From Occultella gossypii (lineage in GTDB: Bacteria; Actinomycetota; Actinomycetes; Actinomycetales; Beutenbergiaceae), in NCBI RefSeq assembly GCF_019947135.1, contig NZ_JAGSHT010000025.1, forward strand, positions 21,357-85,356: a DNA stretch of 64,000 nt, given 5' to 3'. The notes under the pieces are model-generated. The model was given only the letters and a program-made list of their open reading frames with translations, was not told the DNA's origin and did not search any database. Shown piece by piece: positions 9,867-19,618 of the stretch (position 1 is its first letter; each line of letters begins with the position of its first letter). The position numbers and the translations under genes are program-made.

Positions 9867-10945
9867 TCGCCATCCTCGCCTCCGGGGCGGTCGCCCTTCT
9901 CGTCTCCCTGTTCGGCACGCCGCTGTTCATCAGATTCCTCGTCCACCGGAACTACGGCCAGTTCATCCGCCAGGACGGTCCGACGGCGCACTTCACCAAG
10001 CGCGGTACGCCCACCATGGGCGGTGTGGTCATCATCATGGCCACGCTGATCGCGTATGCGTTCGCGAACGTCTTCGCCGGGAGCACGCCGAGCGCCTCGG
10101 GCCTGCTCCTGCTGTTCCTGATGGTCGGCCTCGGCATGATCGGCTTCCTCGACGACTTCATCAAGATCAGCAGGCAGCGATCGCTCGGCCTGAGCCCGAA
10201 GTGGAAGATCATCGGCCAGGGCGTGGTCGGCATCGTCTTCTCGGTCCTGGTGCTGCAGTTCCCGAACGAGCGCTGGCGCACCCCCGCGAGCACGCACATC
10301 TCGTTCTCGCGGGACCTGGGCATCGACCTCGCGTTCGCCGGCGCCGCGGTCGGGCTGATCCTGTTCGTGATCTGGGCGAACTTCCTGATCACCGCCTGGT
10401 CCAATGCCGTGAACGTCACCGACGGCCTCGACGGGCTCGCCACCGGCGCCTCGATGTTCGTGTTCGGTGCTTACATCCTGGTGACGATGTGGCAGATGAA
10501 CCAGAGCTGCCAGATCCTGTCCCGCGTCGGCCAGAGCTGCTACGAGGTGCGCGACCCCCGTGACCTGGCGATCATCGCGGCGGCGATCGTCGGCGCCTGT
10601 TTCGGGTTCCTGTGGTGGAACGCGTCCCCGGCGAAGATCTTCATGGGCGACACCGGCTCGCTGGCCCTCGGCGGTGCCCTGGCCGGCATCTCGATCCTCA
10701 CCCGCACCGAGATCCTCGCCGCGATCATCGGCGGCCTGTTCGTGATCATCGTCCTCTCCGACGTGATCCAGATCGGGGTCTTCAAGATGACCGGCCGACG
10801 GGTCTTCAAGATGGCCCCGCTGCACCACCACTTCGAGCTGATGGGCTGGGGCGAGGTCACGATCGTGATCCGGTTCTGGATCATCGCAGCGCTCTTCGTA
10901 TGCGCCGGGCTCGGCATCTTCTACGCCGAATGGGTCGTCGGTTGA
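9863..10945 (+). CDS. mraY: Phospho-MurNAc-pentapeptide translocase MraY
   Basis: A 360-residue polytopic membrane enzyme that transfers phospho-MurNAc-pentapeptide to undecaprenyl phosphate, forming lipid I. About ten hydrophobic helices are visible. Catalytic signatures are [11 protein letters not shown] near residue 94, [15 protein letters not shown] near 180, [12 protein letters not shown] near 258 and the loop HHHFELMGW near 320. GTG 9863 overlaps the murF stop. The 3' end overlaps murD. Confidence 0.97.
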   Translation: MIAILASGAVALLVSLFGTPLFIRFLVHRNYGQFIRQDGPTAHFTKRGTPTMGGVVIIMATLIAYAFANVFAGSTPSASGLLLLFLMVGLGMIGFLDDFIKISRQRSLGLSPKWKIIGQGVVGIVFSVLVLQFPNERWRTPASTHISFSRDLGIDLAFAGAAVGLILFVIWANFLITAWSNAVNVTDGLDGLATGASMFVFGAYILVTMWQMNQSCQILSRVGQSCYEVRDPRDLAIIAAAIVGACFGFLWWNASPAKIFMGDTGSLALGGALAGISILTRTEILAAIIGGLFVIIVLSDVIQIGVFKMTGRRVFKMAPLHHHFELMGWGEVTIVIRFWIIAALFVCAGLGIFYAEWVVG

Positions 10946-12405
10946 GCGCCGGAGCCGCCATCGACGAACTCCGCGGGACGCGGGTCCTGGTCGCCGGCCT
11001 CGGCGCGTCCGGACTGTCCGCTGTCACCGTGCTCGCCGAACTGGGCGCAAGGGTCACCGCCGTCGACGCCGACCCGCGAGTGGGCGACCGCGTGGACCTC
11101 CCGGCCGGCGTGGCCCTGATCGCCGACGCCGACCCGGAGGCCCTCGCCGAGCGCGCGCTCGGGACCGACCCCGCCATCGTCGTCACCTCGCCCGGGTTGA
11201 ACCCGCGCACCCCGGTGCTGGCCCACGCCGTCACGGCTGAGATCCCGGTCTGGAGCGAGGTCGAGCTCGCCTGGCAGATCTGCCGGCCCGACGTCGACTG
11301 GCTCACCCTCACCGGCACGAACGGCAAGACCACGACGGTCGGCATGCTCGCCTCGATCCTGGCCGCGGCCGGCCGCAACGCGCCCGCCGTCGGGAACGTC
11401 GGCACCCCGATCGCCGAGACCGTGCTGAACTCCCGCGCAGGCGGGGCCCGGCTCGACGCCCTGGCGGTGGAGCTCTCGAGCTTCCAGCTGCACTTCACCC
11501 ACTCGGTGTCACCAGTGGCCGGGGCGTGCCTGAACATCGCCGACGATCACCTCGACTGGCACGGCGGTCCCACCGAGTACGCCGCGGACAAGGCCCGGGT
11601 GTACTCGGGCGCCCGGGTGGCCTGCGTGTACAACGTGGCCGACCCGGCAACCCGCGCCATGGTCGAGACGGCCGACGTGGTCGAGGGGGCCCGCGCGGTC
11701 GGGTTCACGCTCGGTTCCCCCGGGCTCAGCGAGGTCGGTCTCGTCGAGGACGTCCTCGCGGACCGTGCGTTCGTACCGAACCGGTCCAGCCACGCCGCGG
11801 AGCTCGGCACGCTGGCCGACCTCGCGCACCTCGCCACCGGACCGCTCCCGCCGCACATCGTCGCGAACGCGCTCGCGGCCGCCGCGCTCGCGCGGGCCGC
11901 CGACGTGCCGGCGCCCGCCGTTGCGCAGGGACTGCGCTCCTACGCACCGGGCGGGCACCGGATGGAGCACGTCGCAGAGATCGACGGCGTCCGTTACGTC
12001 GACGACTCCAAGGCCACCAATGCGCATGCTGCTGCCGCAGCGCTTGCGGGCGTCGAGGAGGGCCGGGCCGTCTGGATCGCCGGCGGTCTCGCCAAGGGAG
12101 CCCGGTTCGACGACCTCGTCGCCTCGCGCCGGGACCGGCTCCGCGCCGTCGTGGTGATCGGGGTGGATCCCGAGCCCATCGTGGACGCACTTTCCCGACA
12201 CGCCCCCGACCTCCCGCGAACCGTGGTGCCCGCTGGCGACACTGAGGTTATGAGGACGGCAGTGGCTCGGGCGCGTGAATACGCCCGGACGGGCGACGTG
12301 GTCCTGCTCGCGCCCGCCTGCGCCTCGATGGACCAGTTCCGGTCCTACGCCGACCGCGGGGACGCGTTCGCCGCCGCAGTGACCGATCTGGCGCAGGGTC
12401 GATGA
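10930..12405 (+). CDS. murD: UDP-MurNAc-L-Ala:D-Glu ligase MurD
   Basis: A 491-residue Mur ligase adding D-glutamate to UDP-MurNAc-L-Ala. The N-terminal nucleotide-binding region reads [14 protein letters not shown], the ATP motif [13 protein letters not shown] is near residue 130, and [17 protein letters not shown] near 355 is the family signature. ATG 10930 overlaps mraY by 16 bases. A TTG at 10942, in a TTGA overlap with the mraY stop, is an equally possible start four codons later. The stop overlaps ftsW by 4 bases. Confidence 0.95.
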   Translation: MGRRLSAGAAIDELRGTRVLVAGLGASGLSAVTVLAELGARVTAVDADPRVGDRVDLPAGVALIADADPEALAERALGTDPAIVVTSPGLNPRTPVLAHAVTAEIPVWSEVELAWQICRPDVDWLTLTGTNGKTTTVGMLASILAAAGRNAPAVGNVGTPIAETVLNSRAGGARLDALAVELSSFQLHFTHSVSPVAGACLNIADDHLDWHGGPTEYAADKARVYSGARVACVYNVADPATRAMVETADVVEGARAVGFTLGSPGLSEVGLVEDVLADRAFVPNRSSHAAELGTLADLAHLATGPLPPHIVANALAAAALARAADVPAPAVAQGLRSYAPGGHRMEHVAEIDGVRYVDDSKATNAHAAAAALAGVEEGRAVWIAGGLAKGARFDDLVASRRDRLRAVVVIGVDPEPIVDALSRHAPDLPRTVVPAGDTEVMRTAVARAREYARTGDVVLLAPACASMDQFRSYADRGDAFAAAVTDLAQGR

Positions 12406-13772
12406 CCACGACCGAGGCGCCGCGGCGCACTGCGACCCGCCCCGCCCGCAGGCCCACCACCGGGGCGACGACCACCCGGAGGACGACCAGCTCCGGACGG
12501 GCGGCGTCGAGCACCGGCCGCGGCACGACCACGCCGAACCGGACCAGGGCTGCGTCGTCGGCCCGCACCGCGACCTGGAGTTCCCCGGCCACGAGCTATT
12601 ACCTGGTCGGGGGGTCGACGCTGCTGCTGCTCCTGCTGGGGCTTGTGATGGTGCTGTCCGCCTCCACGGTGTACTCGCTGCGGGACTCGGCTGGGGCCAC
12701 CCCTTTCTCGGACTTCCTCAACCAGGCGAAGTTCGCGCTCGTTGCCGCGCCGGTCGCCTACGGAATCTCCCGGCTGCCTCCCACCTGGATCCGCAGACTG
12801 GCCTGGCTCGGCATGATCGGTGCCCTCGGGCTTCAGATGCTGGTGTTCACGCCGCTGTCGTTGGAGGCCACCGGCGGCAACTCCGGCTGGATCCGGATCG
12901 GTCCGCAGAACCTGCAGCCGGCCGAGTTCTCCAAGCTGGCGCTGGCGGTCTGGCTCGGCGCCGTGCTGGCCGCGAAGGGTCCGCTGCTGAAGAAGTGGTC
13001 GCACGTGCTGATGCCGGCGGTGCTCGTGGCGGGCATGTTCCTCGGAATCGTGGTCTACACCCATGACCTCGGCACCGCCCTGATTCTGATCGCTCTGGTG
13101 GCAGGTGCGCTCTGGGTCGCCGGCGTGCCGATGTCCATGTTCTCGGTCGCGGGTGCGGGTGTCACCGCAGCCGTGTTCTTCCTCGTGGTCTCGTCCGACA
13201 GCCGCCGCAACCGGATCCTCGGCTTCCTCTCCCCGGAGACCGTCGACCCGATGGGCCTCGGGTTGCAGCCGCGGCACGCGCTCGGCGGGCTCGGCACCGG
13301 TGGCATCTCCGGAGTGGGTCTCGGTGGCTCCCGGGAGAAGTGGCTCTGGCTGCCCGAAGGGCACAACGACTTCATCTTCGCGATCATCGGCGAGGAGCTC
13401 GGCCTGCTCGGCACACTCCTCGTGCTCGTCCTGTTCGCCGCGCTCGCGGTCGGGCTGACCCGGATCATCAAGCGGCACCCGGACCCGTTCGTGAAGATCA
13501 CCACCGCCGCGATCGGCTGCTGGATCATCGGCCAGGCGCTCGTCAACATCGGCGTGGTGATCGGGGTGCTCCCGGTGGTCGGGCTGCCGTTGCCGCTCGT
13601 CTCCGCCGGTGGTTCGGCGCTGGTCACCACGCTCGCCGCGCTCGGCATCGTGCTCGCGTTCGCTCGCACGGAACCCGGGGCGAAGGAGGCGCTCGCCGCC
13701 CGCAAGGCGTCGGTGCGCCGGTCGCTCGCCGTGATCGCGCCCCGGCTGGCCTCGGGTAAGGCACGTGGCTGA
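12402..13772 (+). CDS. ftsW: Septal SEDS glycosyltransferase FtsW
   Basis: A 456-residue SEDS-family polytopic protein that polymerises lipid II at the septum together with FtsI. An unusual Thr/Arg-rich cytoplasmic tail of about 60 residues precedes roughly ten membrane helices. Conserved SEDS motifs include GNSGWIRIGPQNLQPAEFSK near residue 160, GLQPRHALGGLG near 285 and EGHNDFIFAIIGEELG near 318. It overlaps murD and murG. It is called FtsW rather than RodA because of its place between murD and murG, the normal dcw order. Confidence 0.95.
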   Translation: MTTTEAPRRTATRPARRPTTGATTTRRTTSSGRAASSTGRGTTTPNRTRAASSARTATWSSPATSYYLVGGSTLLLLLLGLVMVLSASTVYSLRDSAGATPFSDFLNQAKFALVAAPVAYGISRLPPTWIRRLAWLGMIGALGLQMLVFTPLSLEATGGNSGWIRIGPQNLQPAEFSKLALAVWLGAVLAAKGPLLKKWSHVLMPAVLVAGMFLGIVVYTHDLGTALILIALVAGALWVAGVPMSMFSVAGAGVTAAVFFLVVSSDSRRNRILGFLSPETVDPMGLGLQPRHALGGLGTGGISGVGLGGSREKWLWLPEGHNDFIFAIIGEELGLLGTLLVLVLFAALAVGLTRIIKRHPDPFVKITTAAIGCWIIGQALVNIGVVIGVLPVVGLPLPLVSAGGSALVTTLAALGIVLAFARTEPGAKEALAARKASVRRSLAVIAPRLASGKARG

Positions 13773-14910
13773 CCTCAGCGTGGTCCTGGCCGGTGGTGGC
13801 ACGGCCGGACACGTCAACCCGCTGCTCGCCACCGCCGCGGAACTGCGCCGCCAGGACCGGGACACCCGCATCCTCGTGCTCGGCACCGCCGAGGGCCTCG
13901 AGGCGGACCTGGTGCCCGCGGCGGGTCTGGACCTGACCGTCATTCCGAAGGTGCCGCTGCCGCGCCGCCCCTCCACCGAGTGGCTGGCGTTCCCCGGCCG
14001 GTGGCGCGCCGCCGTCCGGGCTGCCGCCGCCGCCTTGGACGCCGTCGACGCCGACGTCGTGGTGGGCTTCGGTGGCTACGTCGCCACGCCCGCCTACATC
14101 GCGGCTCGACGGCGGGGCGTACCGATCGTGGTGCACGAACAGAACGCACGTCCCGGCCTGGCGAACCGCGTCGGCGCGAGGTTCGCGGCCGCCGTCGGCG
14201 TGACCTTCCCCGGCACCCCGCTGCCGGGCGCCAAGCTCGTGGGACTGCCACTGCGACCCGCGATCGCCGACCTCGTCGCAGCCCGAGCCACCGACGCGGC
14301 CGGCGCCGCTCGGCACGGGGCGCAGCGCCTCGGGCTGGACCCCGAGCGGGCCACGGTGGTCGTCACGGGCGGCTCGCTCGGCGCCCTCCGGCTGAACACT
14401 GCCGTGCCGCAGGTCGCGGGCGAACTCGTCGACGCCGGTGCCCAGGTGCTGCACCTGACCGGCCGAGGCAAGTCGGAGACCGTCACGCGAGCCCTGGCCG
14501 ACGTCGGCGAGGCCGTGCGGGCCAACTACCACGTGCGCGAGTACCTGGCCGAGATGGAGGACGCACTCGCCTGTGCGGATCTCGTCATCGCGCGCTCCGG
14601 CGCCGGCACGGTCAGTGAGCTGACCGCCCTCGGTATTCCCGCCGTGTACGTGCCGCTGCCCGTGGGCAACGGCGAGCAGCGCCTGAACGCGGCCGCGACC
14701 GTGACCGCCGGTGGCGGCATCGTTGTTCCGGACGCGGACCTCACCGGTGCCTGGTTGAGCGAACGGGTGCTGCCGCTCGTCGCCGACGCCGACCGGCTCG
14801 CAGAGATGGGCCGCCGGGCCGCCTCCGTGGGCGTCCGGGACGGCGCCGCGCGCCTCACCAGCCTGGTGCTGAAGGTAGCCCGCCGCGGCGAGCCCGGGTC
14901 GCCGGCATGA
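13765..14910 (+). CDS. murG: UDP-GlcNAc transferase MurG
   Basis: A 381-residue GT-B glycosyltransferase that adds GlcNAc to lipid I to make lipid II on the inner face of the membrane. The N-terminal glycine loop GGGTAGHVNP begins at residue 10, HEQNARPGLANR lies near 124, GGSLGALRLN near 200, and the UDP-GlcNAc-binding RSGAGTVSEL with PVGNGEQRLNA near 278-310. GTG 13765 overlaps ftsW by 8 bases, and the 3' end overlaps murC by 4. Confidence 0.97.
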   Translation: MADLSVVLAGGGTAGHVNPLLATAAELRRQDRDTRILVLGTAEGLEADLVPAAGLDLTVIPKVPLPRRPSTEWLAFPGRWRAAVRAAAAALDAVDADVVVGFGGYVATPAYIAARRRGVPIVVHEQNARPGLANRVGARFAAAVGVTFPGTPLPGAKLVGLPLRPAIADLVAARATDAAGAARHGAQRLGLDPERATVVVTGGSLGALRLNTAVPQVAGELVDAGAQVLHLTGRGKSETVTRALADVGEAVRANYHVREYLAEMEDALACADLVIARSGAGTVSELTALGIPAVYVPLPVGNGEQRLNAAATVTAGGGIVVPDADLTGAWLSERVLPLVADADRLAEMGRRAASVGVRDGAARLTSLVLKVARRGEPGSPA

Positions 14911-16280
14911 GGGTCCACTTCATCGCGATCGGCGGTGCCGGGATGTCCGTGGTCGCCGAGCTCATGCTTGCCCGTGGGCACGAGGTCAGTGGCTCGGACT
15001 CCCAGGCCTCCGACGTCCTGGACCGGCTCGGCCGGCTCGGCGCGCAGGTGCACGTCGGCCACGACCCGGCGCACGTCGCCGGGGTGGACCTGGTGGTGAT
15101 CTCGTCCGCGATCCGCCCGGACAACCCGGAGTTGCGCGCGGCCGAGGCTGCCGGCATCGAGGTGATCCACCGGTCCCAGGGGCTCGCCCTCGCCGCCGCG
15201 GACACCGACTTCGTGGCCGTCGCCGGCGCCCACGGCAAGACCACCACCTCCGCCATGCTCGCGGTGGCGTTGCGCGAGGCCGGGCTGGACCCCTCGTTCG
15301 CGATCGGTGGGCGCGTGCTCGCCCTCGGCACCGGCGCACACCTGGGCGCGGGCTCCGTGTTCGTGGCGGAGGCCGACGAGTCCGACGGCTCATTCCTGAA
15401 CTACACCCCGCGCGTTGCGATCGTCACGAACATCGAACCCGACCACCTCGACCACTACGGCACGGCAGCGGCGTTCGAGGCGGCGTTCGACGAGTTCGCA
15501 GCCCGGGTCCGCCCCGATGGCGCCGTGATCGCTTGCGCGGACGACGACGGCGCGCGACGGTTCACCGAGCGCGCGCGTGCCGCGGGGATCCGCGTGGTCA
15601 CGTACGGGCTGGCGGCGGACGCGGACGTGCGGATCGTCGACCCCGAGCTCGGCGTGGGTTCGTCCTCCTGCCGGCTGCGCTCTGCCGGCGGGGAGTTCGA
15701 GCTGGACCTGGCCGTCCCCGGAGCGCACAACGTCGCGAACGCGACGGCCGCGTGGTGCGCCGGGCTGGAGCTGGGCGTGGACCCGGCCGCCATGGCGAGC
15801 GGCCTCGCAACGTTCAGCGGGACGGCCCGCCGGTTCGAGGACAGGGGCACCGTGGCCGGTGTCCGGGTGATCGACGACTACGCGCACAACCCGACCAAGG
15901 TCGGCGCCGCCGTCGCGACCGCGCGCCGCGCCGCCGGGTCGGGGCGGGTCATCGTCCTGTTCCAGCCGCACCTGTTCTCGCGCACCGAGGCGTTCGCCGC
16001 CGAGTTCGCCGACGCCCTCACCGGCGCAGACGAGGTGGTGCTGACGTCGATCTACCCGGCCCGGGAGGATCCGCGGCCCGGTGTCACCTCCGCCCTCATC
16101 ACCGACCGCCTGCCCGGGTCGCGCTACGTGCCCGACCATCTCGAGGCGGCCCACGCCGTCGCCACCGCGGCGCGTCGCGGGGACCTGGTCGTCACCATCG
16201 GCGCCGGGGACGTCACTCGGCTCGGACCCGTGATCCTCGCGGACCTCGCCGGGCGCGAGGGATCGGGGGAGGCGCGATGA
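14907..16280 (+). CDS. murC: UDP-MurNAc:L-Ala ligase MurC
   Basis: A 457-residue Mur ligase adding L-alanine to UDP-MurNAc, the first peptide step. It starts MRVHFIAIGGAGMSVVAEL, the MurC dinucleotide-like fold. The ATP motif VAGAHGKTTTSAML is near residue 110, EADESDGSFLNYTP near 155, DDYAHNPTKV near 320 and FQPHLFSRT near 352. It overlaps murG and ftsQ by 4 bases each, so it belongs to the same translationally coupled chain. Confidence 0.97.
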   Translation: MRVHFIAIGGAGMSVVAELMLARGHEVSGSDSQASDVLDRLGRLGAQVHVGHDPAHVAGVDLVVISSAIRPDNPELRAAEAAGIEVIHRSQGLALAAADTDFVAVAGAHGKTTTSAMLAVALREAGLDPSFAIGGRVLALGTGAHLGAGSVFVAEADESDGSFLNYTPRVAIVTNIEPDHLDHYGTAAAFEAAFDEFAARVRPDGAVIACADDDGARRFTERARAAGIRVVTYGLAADADVRIVDPELGVGSSSCRLRSAGGEFELDLAVPGAHNVANATAAWCAGLELGVDPAAMASGLATFSGTARRFEDRGTVAGVRVIDDYAHNPTKVGAAVATARRAAGSGRVIVLFQPHLFSRTEAFAAEFADALTGADEVVLTSIYPAREDPRPGVTSALITDRLPGSRYVPDHLEAAHAVATAARRGDLVVTIGAGDVTRLGPVILADLAGREGSGEAR

Positions 16281-17260
16281 GGGCGCCCGCGAAGCCCCGC
16301 CAGAGCGCCGCCGCGGCGACCGCGAAGCCCAAGCCGTCCGCGAAGCGCACGTCATCCGCGAAGCCCAAGGCGACAGGTCCGGCGAGCGCGAAGCCCAAGC
16401 CGCCCGACCGGACGACGGACACGACGACCGAGAAGCCCGCGGCGCCGAAGCAGTCGGTGACGACGAGCGCGCAGCCGACCTCCGCCGTCGTGGGCGGTTC
16501 GCCGGCGAGCCGGGTCAGCGGGCAGTTCGCTGAGCGGGTGGCCGAGCGCAGGTCCGCCCGGCGTCGGCTGCGCTGGCGCACCATCGCCTGGATCGTCGCG
16601 GCCGTCCTGGTCGTCGCGGGGCTCGGCGCTCTGGTGCTGTACTCACCGGTGCTCGCCCTCGCCGAGGACGAGATCACGATCACCGGGACCACCGAGATCG
16701 TCACCGACGCCCAGGTCCGCGAGGTCGTCCAGGCCCAGGCCGGGGTACCGCTCGCCCGCCTCGACACCGGCGCCATGGCCGACGGGATCGAATCACTGAC
16801 CGGGGTGCTGGACGTGCGGATCAGCCGGGTCTGGCCGTCCGGCGTGGAGGTCGCGGTCGAGCCCCGGATCCCGGTCGCCAGCGTGGCCGCCGACGGCGGT
16901 GGGTTCGCACTCCTGGACGTCGAGGGTGTGGAACTGGCGCACACCGAGGCGCCGACCGAGGCGCTGCCGGTCATCACCGTGCCGCTCGGCGAGGAGGGCA
17001 CCGCCGAGTCCCTGCAGGCGGTCCTGACTGTGCTCTCACAGCTGCCACCGGACCTGCTCGCCCAGGTCGCCGACGCCGGTGCGCAGACCCCGAACCAGGT
17101 CCGGTTCACCCTGACCGACGGTGCCGAGGTGATCTGGGGGAGCGCCGACGACGGCGACCTCAAGGTAGCCGTGCTGACCACCCTGCGCAGCGTCCCCGCG
17201 GCCGTTCCCCCGGCTGTCTACGACATCTCAGCGCCGCTCAGTCCGATCACGCGGGACTGA
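16277..17260 (+). CDS. ftsQ: Cell division protein FtsQ/DivIB
   Basis: A 327-residue bitopic divisome protein. A long Lys/Ala/Pro/Ser-rich cytoplasmic tail (about 90 residues with repeated AKPK motifs) is followed by one membrane helix near residues 99-122. A POTRA-type domain then begins DEITITGTTEIVTDAQV, and the FtsQ domain follows. FtsQ scaffolds FtsL/FtsB-type proteins at the septum. ATG 16277 overlaps the murC stop; the frame is open farther upstream only because it runs through murC. The extended basic tail is longer than in E. coli but common in actinobacteria. Confidence 0.93.
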   Translation: MRAPAKPRQSAAAATAKPKPSAKRTSSAKPKATGPASAKPKPPDRTTDTTTEKPAAPKQSVTTSAQPTSAVVGGSPASRVSGQFAERVAERRSARRRLRWRTIAWIVAAVLVVAGLGALVLYSPVLALAEDEITITGTTEIVTDAQVREVVQAQAGVPLARLDTGAMADGIESLTGVLDVRISRVWPSGVEVAVEPRIPVASVAADGGGFALLDVEGVELAHTEAPTEALPVITVPLGEEGTAESLQAVLTVLSQLPPDLLAQVADAGAQTPNQVRFTLTDGAEVIWGSADDGDLKVAVLTTLRSVPAAVPPAVYDISAPLSPITRD

Positions 17261-17308
17261 CAGGGAGCCTGCGAATCGAACCCGCGGCGCGACACGCCCG
17301 CGTGGTGA

Positions 17309-17337
17309 TTGCCGAACGTCCCGACGGCACCTAGCGT
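17309..17337 (+). promoter_or_regulatory. Candidate ftsZ promoter
   Basis: TTGCCG (17309-17314) and TAGCGT (17332-17337) are 17 bp apart in the 238-bp ftsQ-ftsZ gap, the only sizeable gap between ftsL and ftsZ. Transcription would start near 17344, giving a leader of about 155 nt that contains the palindrome described next. Confidence 0.45.
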
Positions 17338-17367
17338 CATCTGCATCGAGAAAATGACATAACTCTA

Positions 17368-17394
17368 AACCTCAGGTTGAGGTTGAGAGTTGAG
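17368..17394 (+). repeat. Palindrome plus GTTGAG direct repeats in the ftsZ leader
   Basis: AACCTCA-GGT-TGAGGTT (17368-17384) is a perfect 7+7 inverted repeat. GTTGAG occurs three times (17376, 17382, 17389), overlapping the palindrome and running past it. The surrounding 17350-17400 is conspicuously AT-richer than the cluster. It may be a regulator site or RNA structure controlling ftsZ; the binding factor is unknown. Confidence 0.6.
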
Positions 17395-17498
17395 GGTTCC
17401 TTCCGGGGGACCACGCACGAGTGGGAAGCACGACCGGCCACCGGAAGGCCGTGGCCGGCGGCCCAGCACCAAGCGACTGGCGAACGAGAGGGACTGAC

Positions 17499-18743
17499 GT
17501 GGCGGCACCGCAGAACTATCTGGCGGTCATCAAGGTGGTCGGGATCGGCGGTGGCGGCGTGAATGCCGTCAACCGGATGATCGAGGTCGGGTTGAAGGGC
17601 GTGGAGTTCATCGCCGTCAACACCGACGCTCAGGCCCTGTTGATGAGCGACGCCGACGTGAAGCTCGACGTCGGCAGGGAACTGACCCGAGGGCTCGGCG
17701 CGGGCGCCGACCCGGAGGTGGGCAAGAAGGCGGCCGAGGATCACTCGGAGGAGATCGAGGAGGTCCTGCGCGGGGCCGACATGGTCTTCGTCACCGCGGG
17801 TGAGGGAGGCGGCACCGGGACCGGTGGCGCGCCGGTGGTCGCGAAGATCGCCCGCTCCCTCGGAGCCCTGACCATCGGTGTCGTGACCCGGCCGTTCACC
17901 TTCGAGGGTCGTCGCCGCGGCGTCCAGGCCGACACCGGCATCGAGGCGCTGCGCGCCGAGGTGGACACCCTGATCGTGATCCCGAACGACCGGCTGCTGT
18001 CCATCAGCGACCGGAACGTCTCGGTGCTCGACGCGTTCAAGTCCGCCGACCAGGTGCTCCTGTCCGGTGTGCAGGGCATCACCGACCTGATCACCACGCC
18101 CGGCCTGATCAACCTGGACTTCGCGGACGTGAAGTCCGTGATGCAGGGCGCCGGCAGCGCCCTGATGGGGATCGGGTCCGCGCGCGGGGAGGACCGCGCC
18201 GTGCAGGCCTCCGAGCTGGCGATCTCTTCGCCCCTGCTCGAGGCCAGCATCGACGGCGCCCACGGCGTCCTGCTCTCCATCCAGGGGGGCAGCGACCTCG
18301 GCCTGTTCGAGATCCACGAGGCGGCCCGGCTGGTCCAGGAGGCCGCGCACCCCGAGGCGAACATCATCTTCGGTGCGGTCATCGACGATGCCCTGGGCGA
18401 CGAGGTGCGGGTCACGGTCATCGCGGCCGGCTTCGACGCGGGTGGCCCGAAGGTCGCCAACCGCGCCGACCAGCAGCAGAGCAGGTCCACGCCCGCGGCT
18501 GCCCCGGCGGCGACCCAGCGGCCCACGCCGCCGGCGGTCGTCGAGCCCGCTGCTGCCGAGCGGGTGCCGGAGGCGCCGCGCCCGGCGCCCGTGCGCGAGC
18601 CGGTGCCGGTCGCCCAGGCCGCGCCGGAACGGTCCTCGCAGAACGGCCAGCCGACCCAGGGGCTGGAGGTGCCGCGGGTCTTCGACGAGCAGCCCCGCAA
18701 CCGCCGCGAGGACGACCTGGACGTGCCCGATTTCCTCAAGTGA
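17499..18743 (+). CDS. ftsZ: Cell division GTPase FtsZ
   Basis: A 414-residue tubulin-like GTPase that forms the Z ring. It starts [20 protein letters not shown]. The GTP-binding [12 protein letters not shown] is near residue 107, and the T7 loop [11 protein letters not shown] near 205. A variable Pro/Ala-rich linker (about 325-395) leads to the C-terminal peptide [10 protein letters not shown] that binds partners such as SepF. GTG 17499 follows GAGAGGGA at an appropriate distance. An upstream in-frame GTG at 17421 would add residues unlike any FtsZ. No ftsA is nearby, as expected in actinobacteria. Confidence 0.97.
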   Translation: MAAPQNYLAVIKVVGIGGGGVNAVNRMIEVGLKGVEFIAVNTDAQALLMSDADVKLDVGRELTRGLGAGADPEVGKKAAEDHSEEIEEVLRGADMVFVTAGEGGGTGTGGAPVVAKIARSLGALTIGVVTRPFTFEGRRRGVQADTGIEALRAEVDTLIVIPNDRLLSISDRNVSVLDAFKSADQVLLSGVQGITDLITTPGLINLDFADVKSVMQGAGSALMGIGSARGEDRAVQASELAISSPLLEASIDGAHGVLLSIQGGSDLGLFEIHEAARLVQEAAHPEANIIFGAVIDDALGDEVRVTVIAAGFDAGGPKVANRADQQQSRSTPAAAPAATQRPTPPAVVEPAAAERVPEAPRPAPVREPVPVAQAAPERSSQNGQPTQGLEVPRVFDEQPRNRREDDLDVPDFLK

Positions 18744-18744
18744 C

Positions 18745-19458
18745 GTGCTGGCCGCCGACCTCGGCCCGACCGCGGTCGGCGGCTTCACCACGCGTGCGGG
18801 CGGCGTCAGCCGCGGGGCGTACGAGTCGCTGAACCTCGGCGCCGGGGTGTCCGACGACCCCGACGCCGTCGCCACGAACCGGCACAGGGTCGCCGACCGG
18901 CTCGGCCGGCCGGTCGCGTTCCTGACCCAGGTGCACTCCGACCGGGTGCACGAGGTGAGCGTGCCGCCCGAACCGGGCGTGGTCGCCGTCGCCGAGGCGG
19001 ACGCCTCGCTGACCGACCGTGCGGACGTCGGCCTCGGCGTGCTGGTCGCCGACTGTGTACCGATCCTGCTCGCCGGGGACCACCTCGTCGCCGCCGTGCA
19101 CGCCGGCCGGCGCGGCCTGCTCGCCGGGGTGCTGAGCAACACGTTGGCCCGGATGAGCGCCGCCGGCGCGCCGGCGGTGTACGCGTCCATCGGCCCGTCC
19201 ATCTGTGGGCGCTGCTACGAGGTTCCGGAACAGCTGCGCAGCGAGTCCGCCGCAGTGATCCCCGAGCTCGCCGCCACGACCTCCTGGGGGACGCCGTCGC
19301 TGGACCTCCTCGCTGGGGTGCGCATCCAGCTGGCCGCGGCGGGCGTGACGAGCGTGCAACACCACGACCGGTGCACGCGGGAGGACCCCGAGCTGTTCTC
19401 CTACCGGCGGGACGGCCTGACCGGACGGTTCGCGGGTGTGGTGGCACTCACGGGATGA
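18745..19458 (+). CDS. pgeF: PgeF/YlmD-type laccase-domain protein (purine nucleoside phosphorylase family)
   Basis: A 237-residue YfiH/YlmD family protein. Members bind zinc and have purine nucleoside phosphorylase/adenosine deaminase-like activity, and some remove misincorporated L-Ser from peptidoglycan precursors. TQVHSD is near residue 70, AAVHAG near 116, CGRCYEV near 154 and HHDRCTREDPELFSYRR near 208, supplying the expected His and Cys ligands. After VHAG the usual W of HAGWRG is R. GTG 18745 starts 1 bp after the ftsZ stop. The yggS/ylmE gene that often sits between this gene and sepF is absent. Confidence 0.85.
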   Translation: MLAADLGPTAVGGFTTRAGGVSRGAYESLNLGAGVSDDPDAVATNRHRVADRLGRPVAFLTQVHSDRVHEVSVPPEPGVVAVAEADASLTDRADVGLGVLVADCVPILLAGDHLVAAVHAGRRGLLAGVLSNTLARMSAAGAPAVYASIGPSICGRCYEVPEQLRSESAAVIPELAATTSWGTPSLDLLAGVRIQLAAAGVTSVQHHDRCTREDPELFSYRRDGLTGRFAGVVALTG

Positions 19459-19618
19459 GCGTCCGGTGACCCGGGGGTGATCGCGGGCCGCGCGACGACA
19501 CGCCGCGACCGGTGACGGCAGGCCCGGGATCGCTGGTCTAGCGTCAGGGGCAACGACACCCACCCCAACACCGACGGGCGAGATCACCCGCCGCCCGGCG
19601 ATCACATGAGGAGCAGGC

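Noticed and set aside
17291..17295. GACAC upstream of ftsZ as a WhiA site
   Set aside because: WhiA is known to regulate ftsZ in Streptomyces through GACAC, but a 5-bp match by itself is expected by chance and no second copy is nearby.
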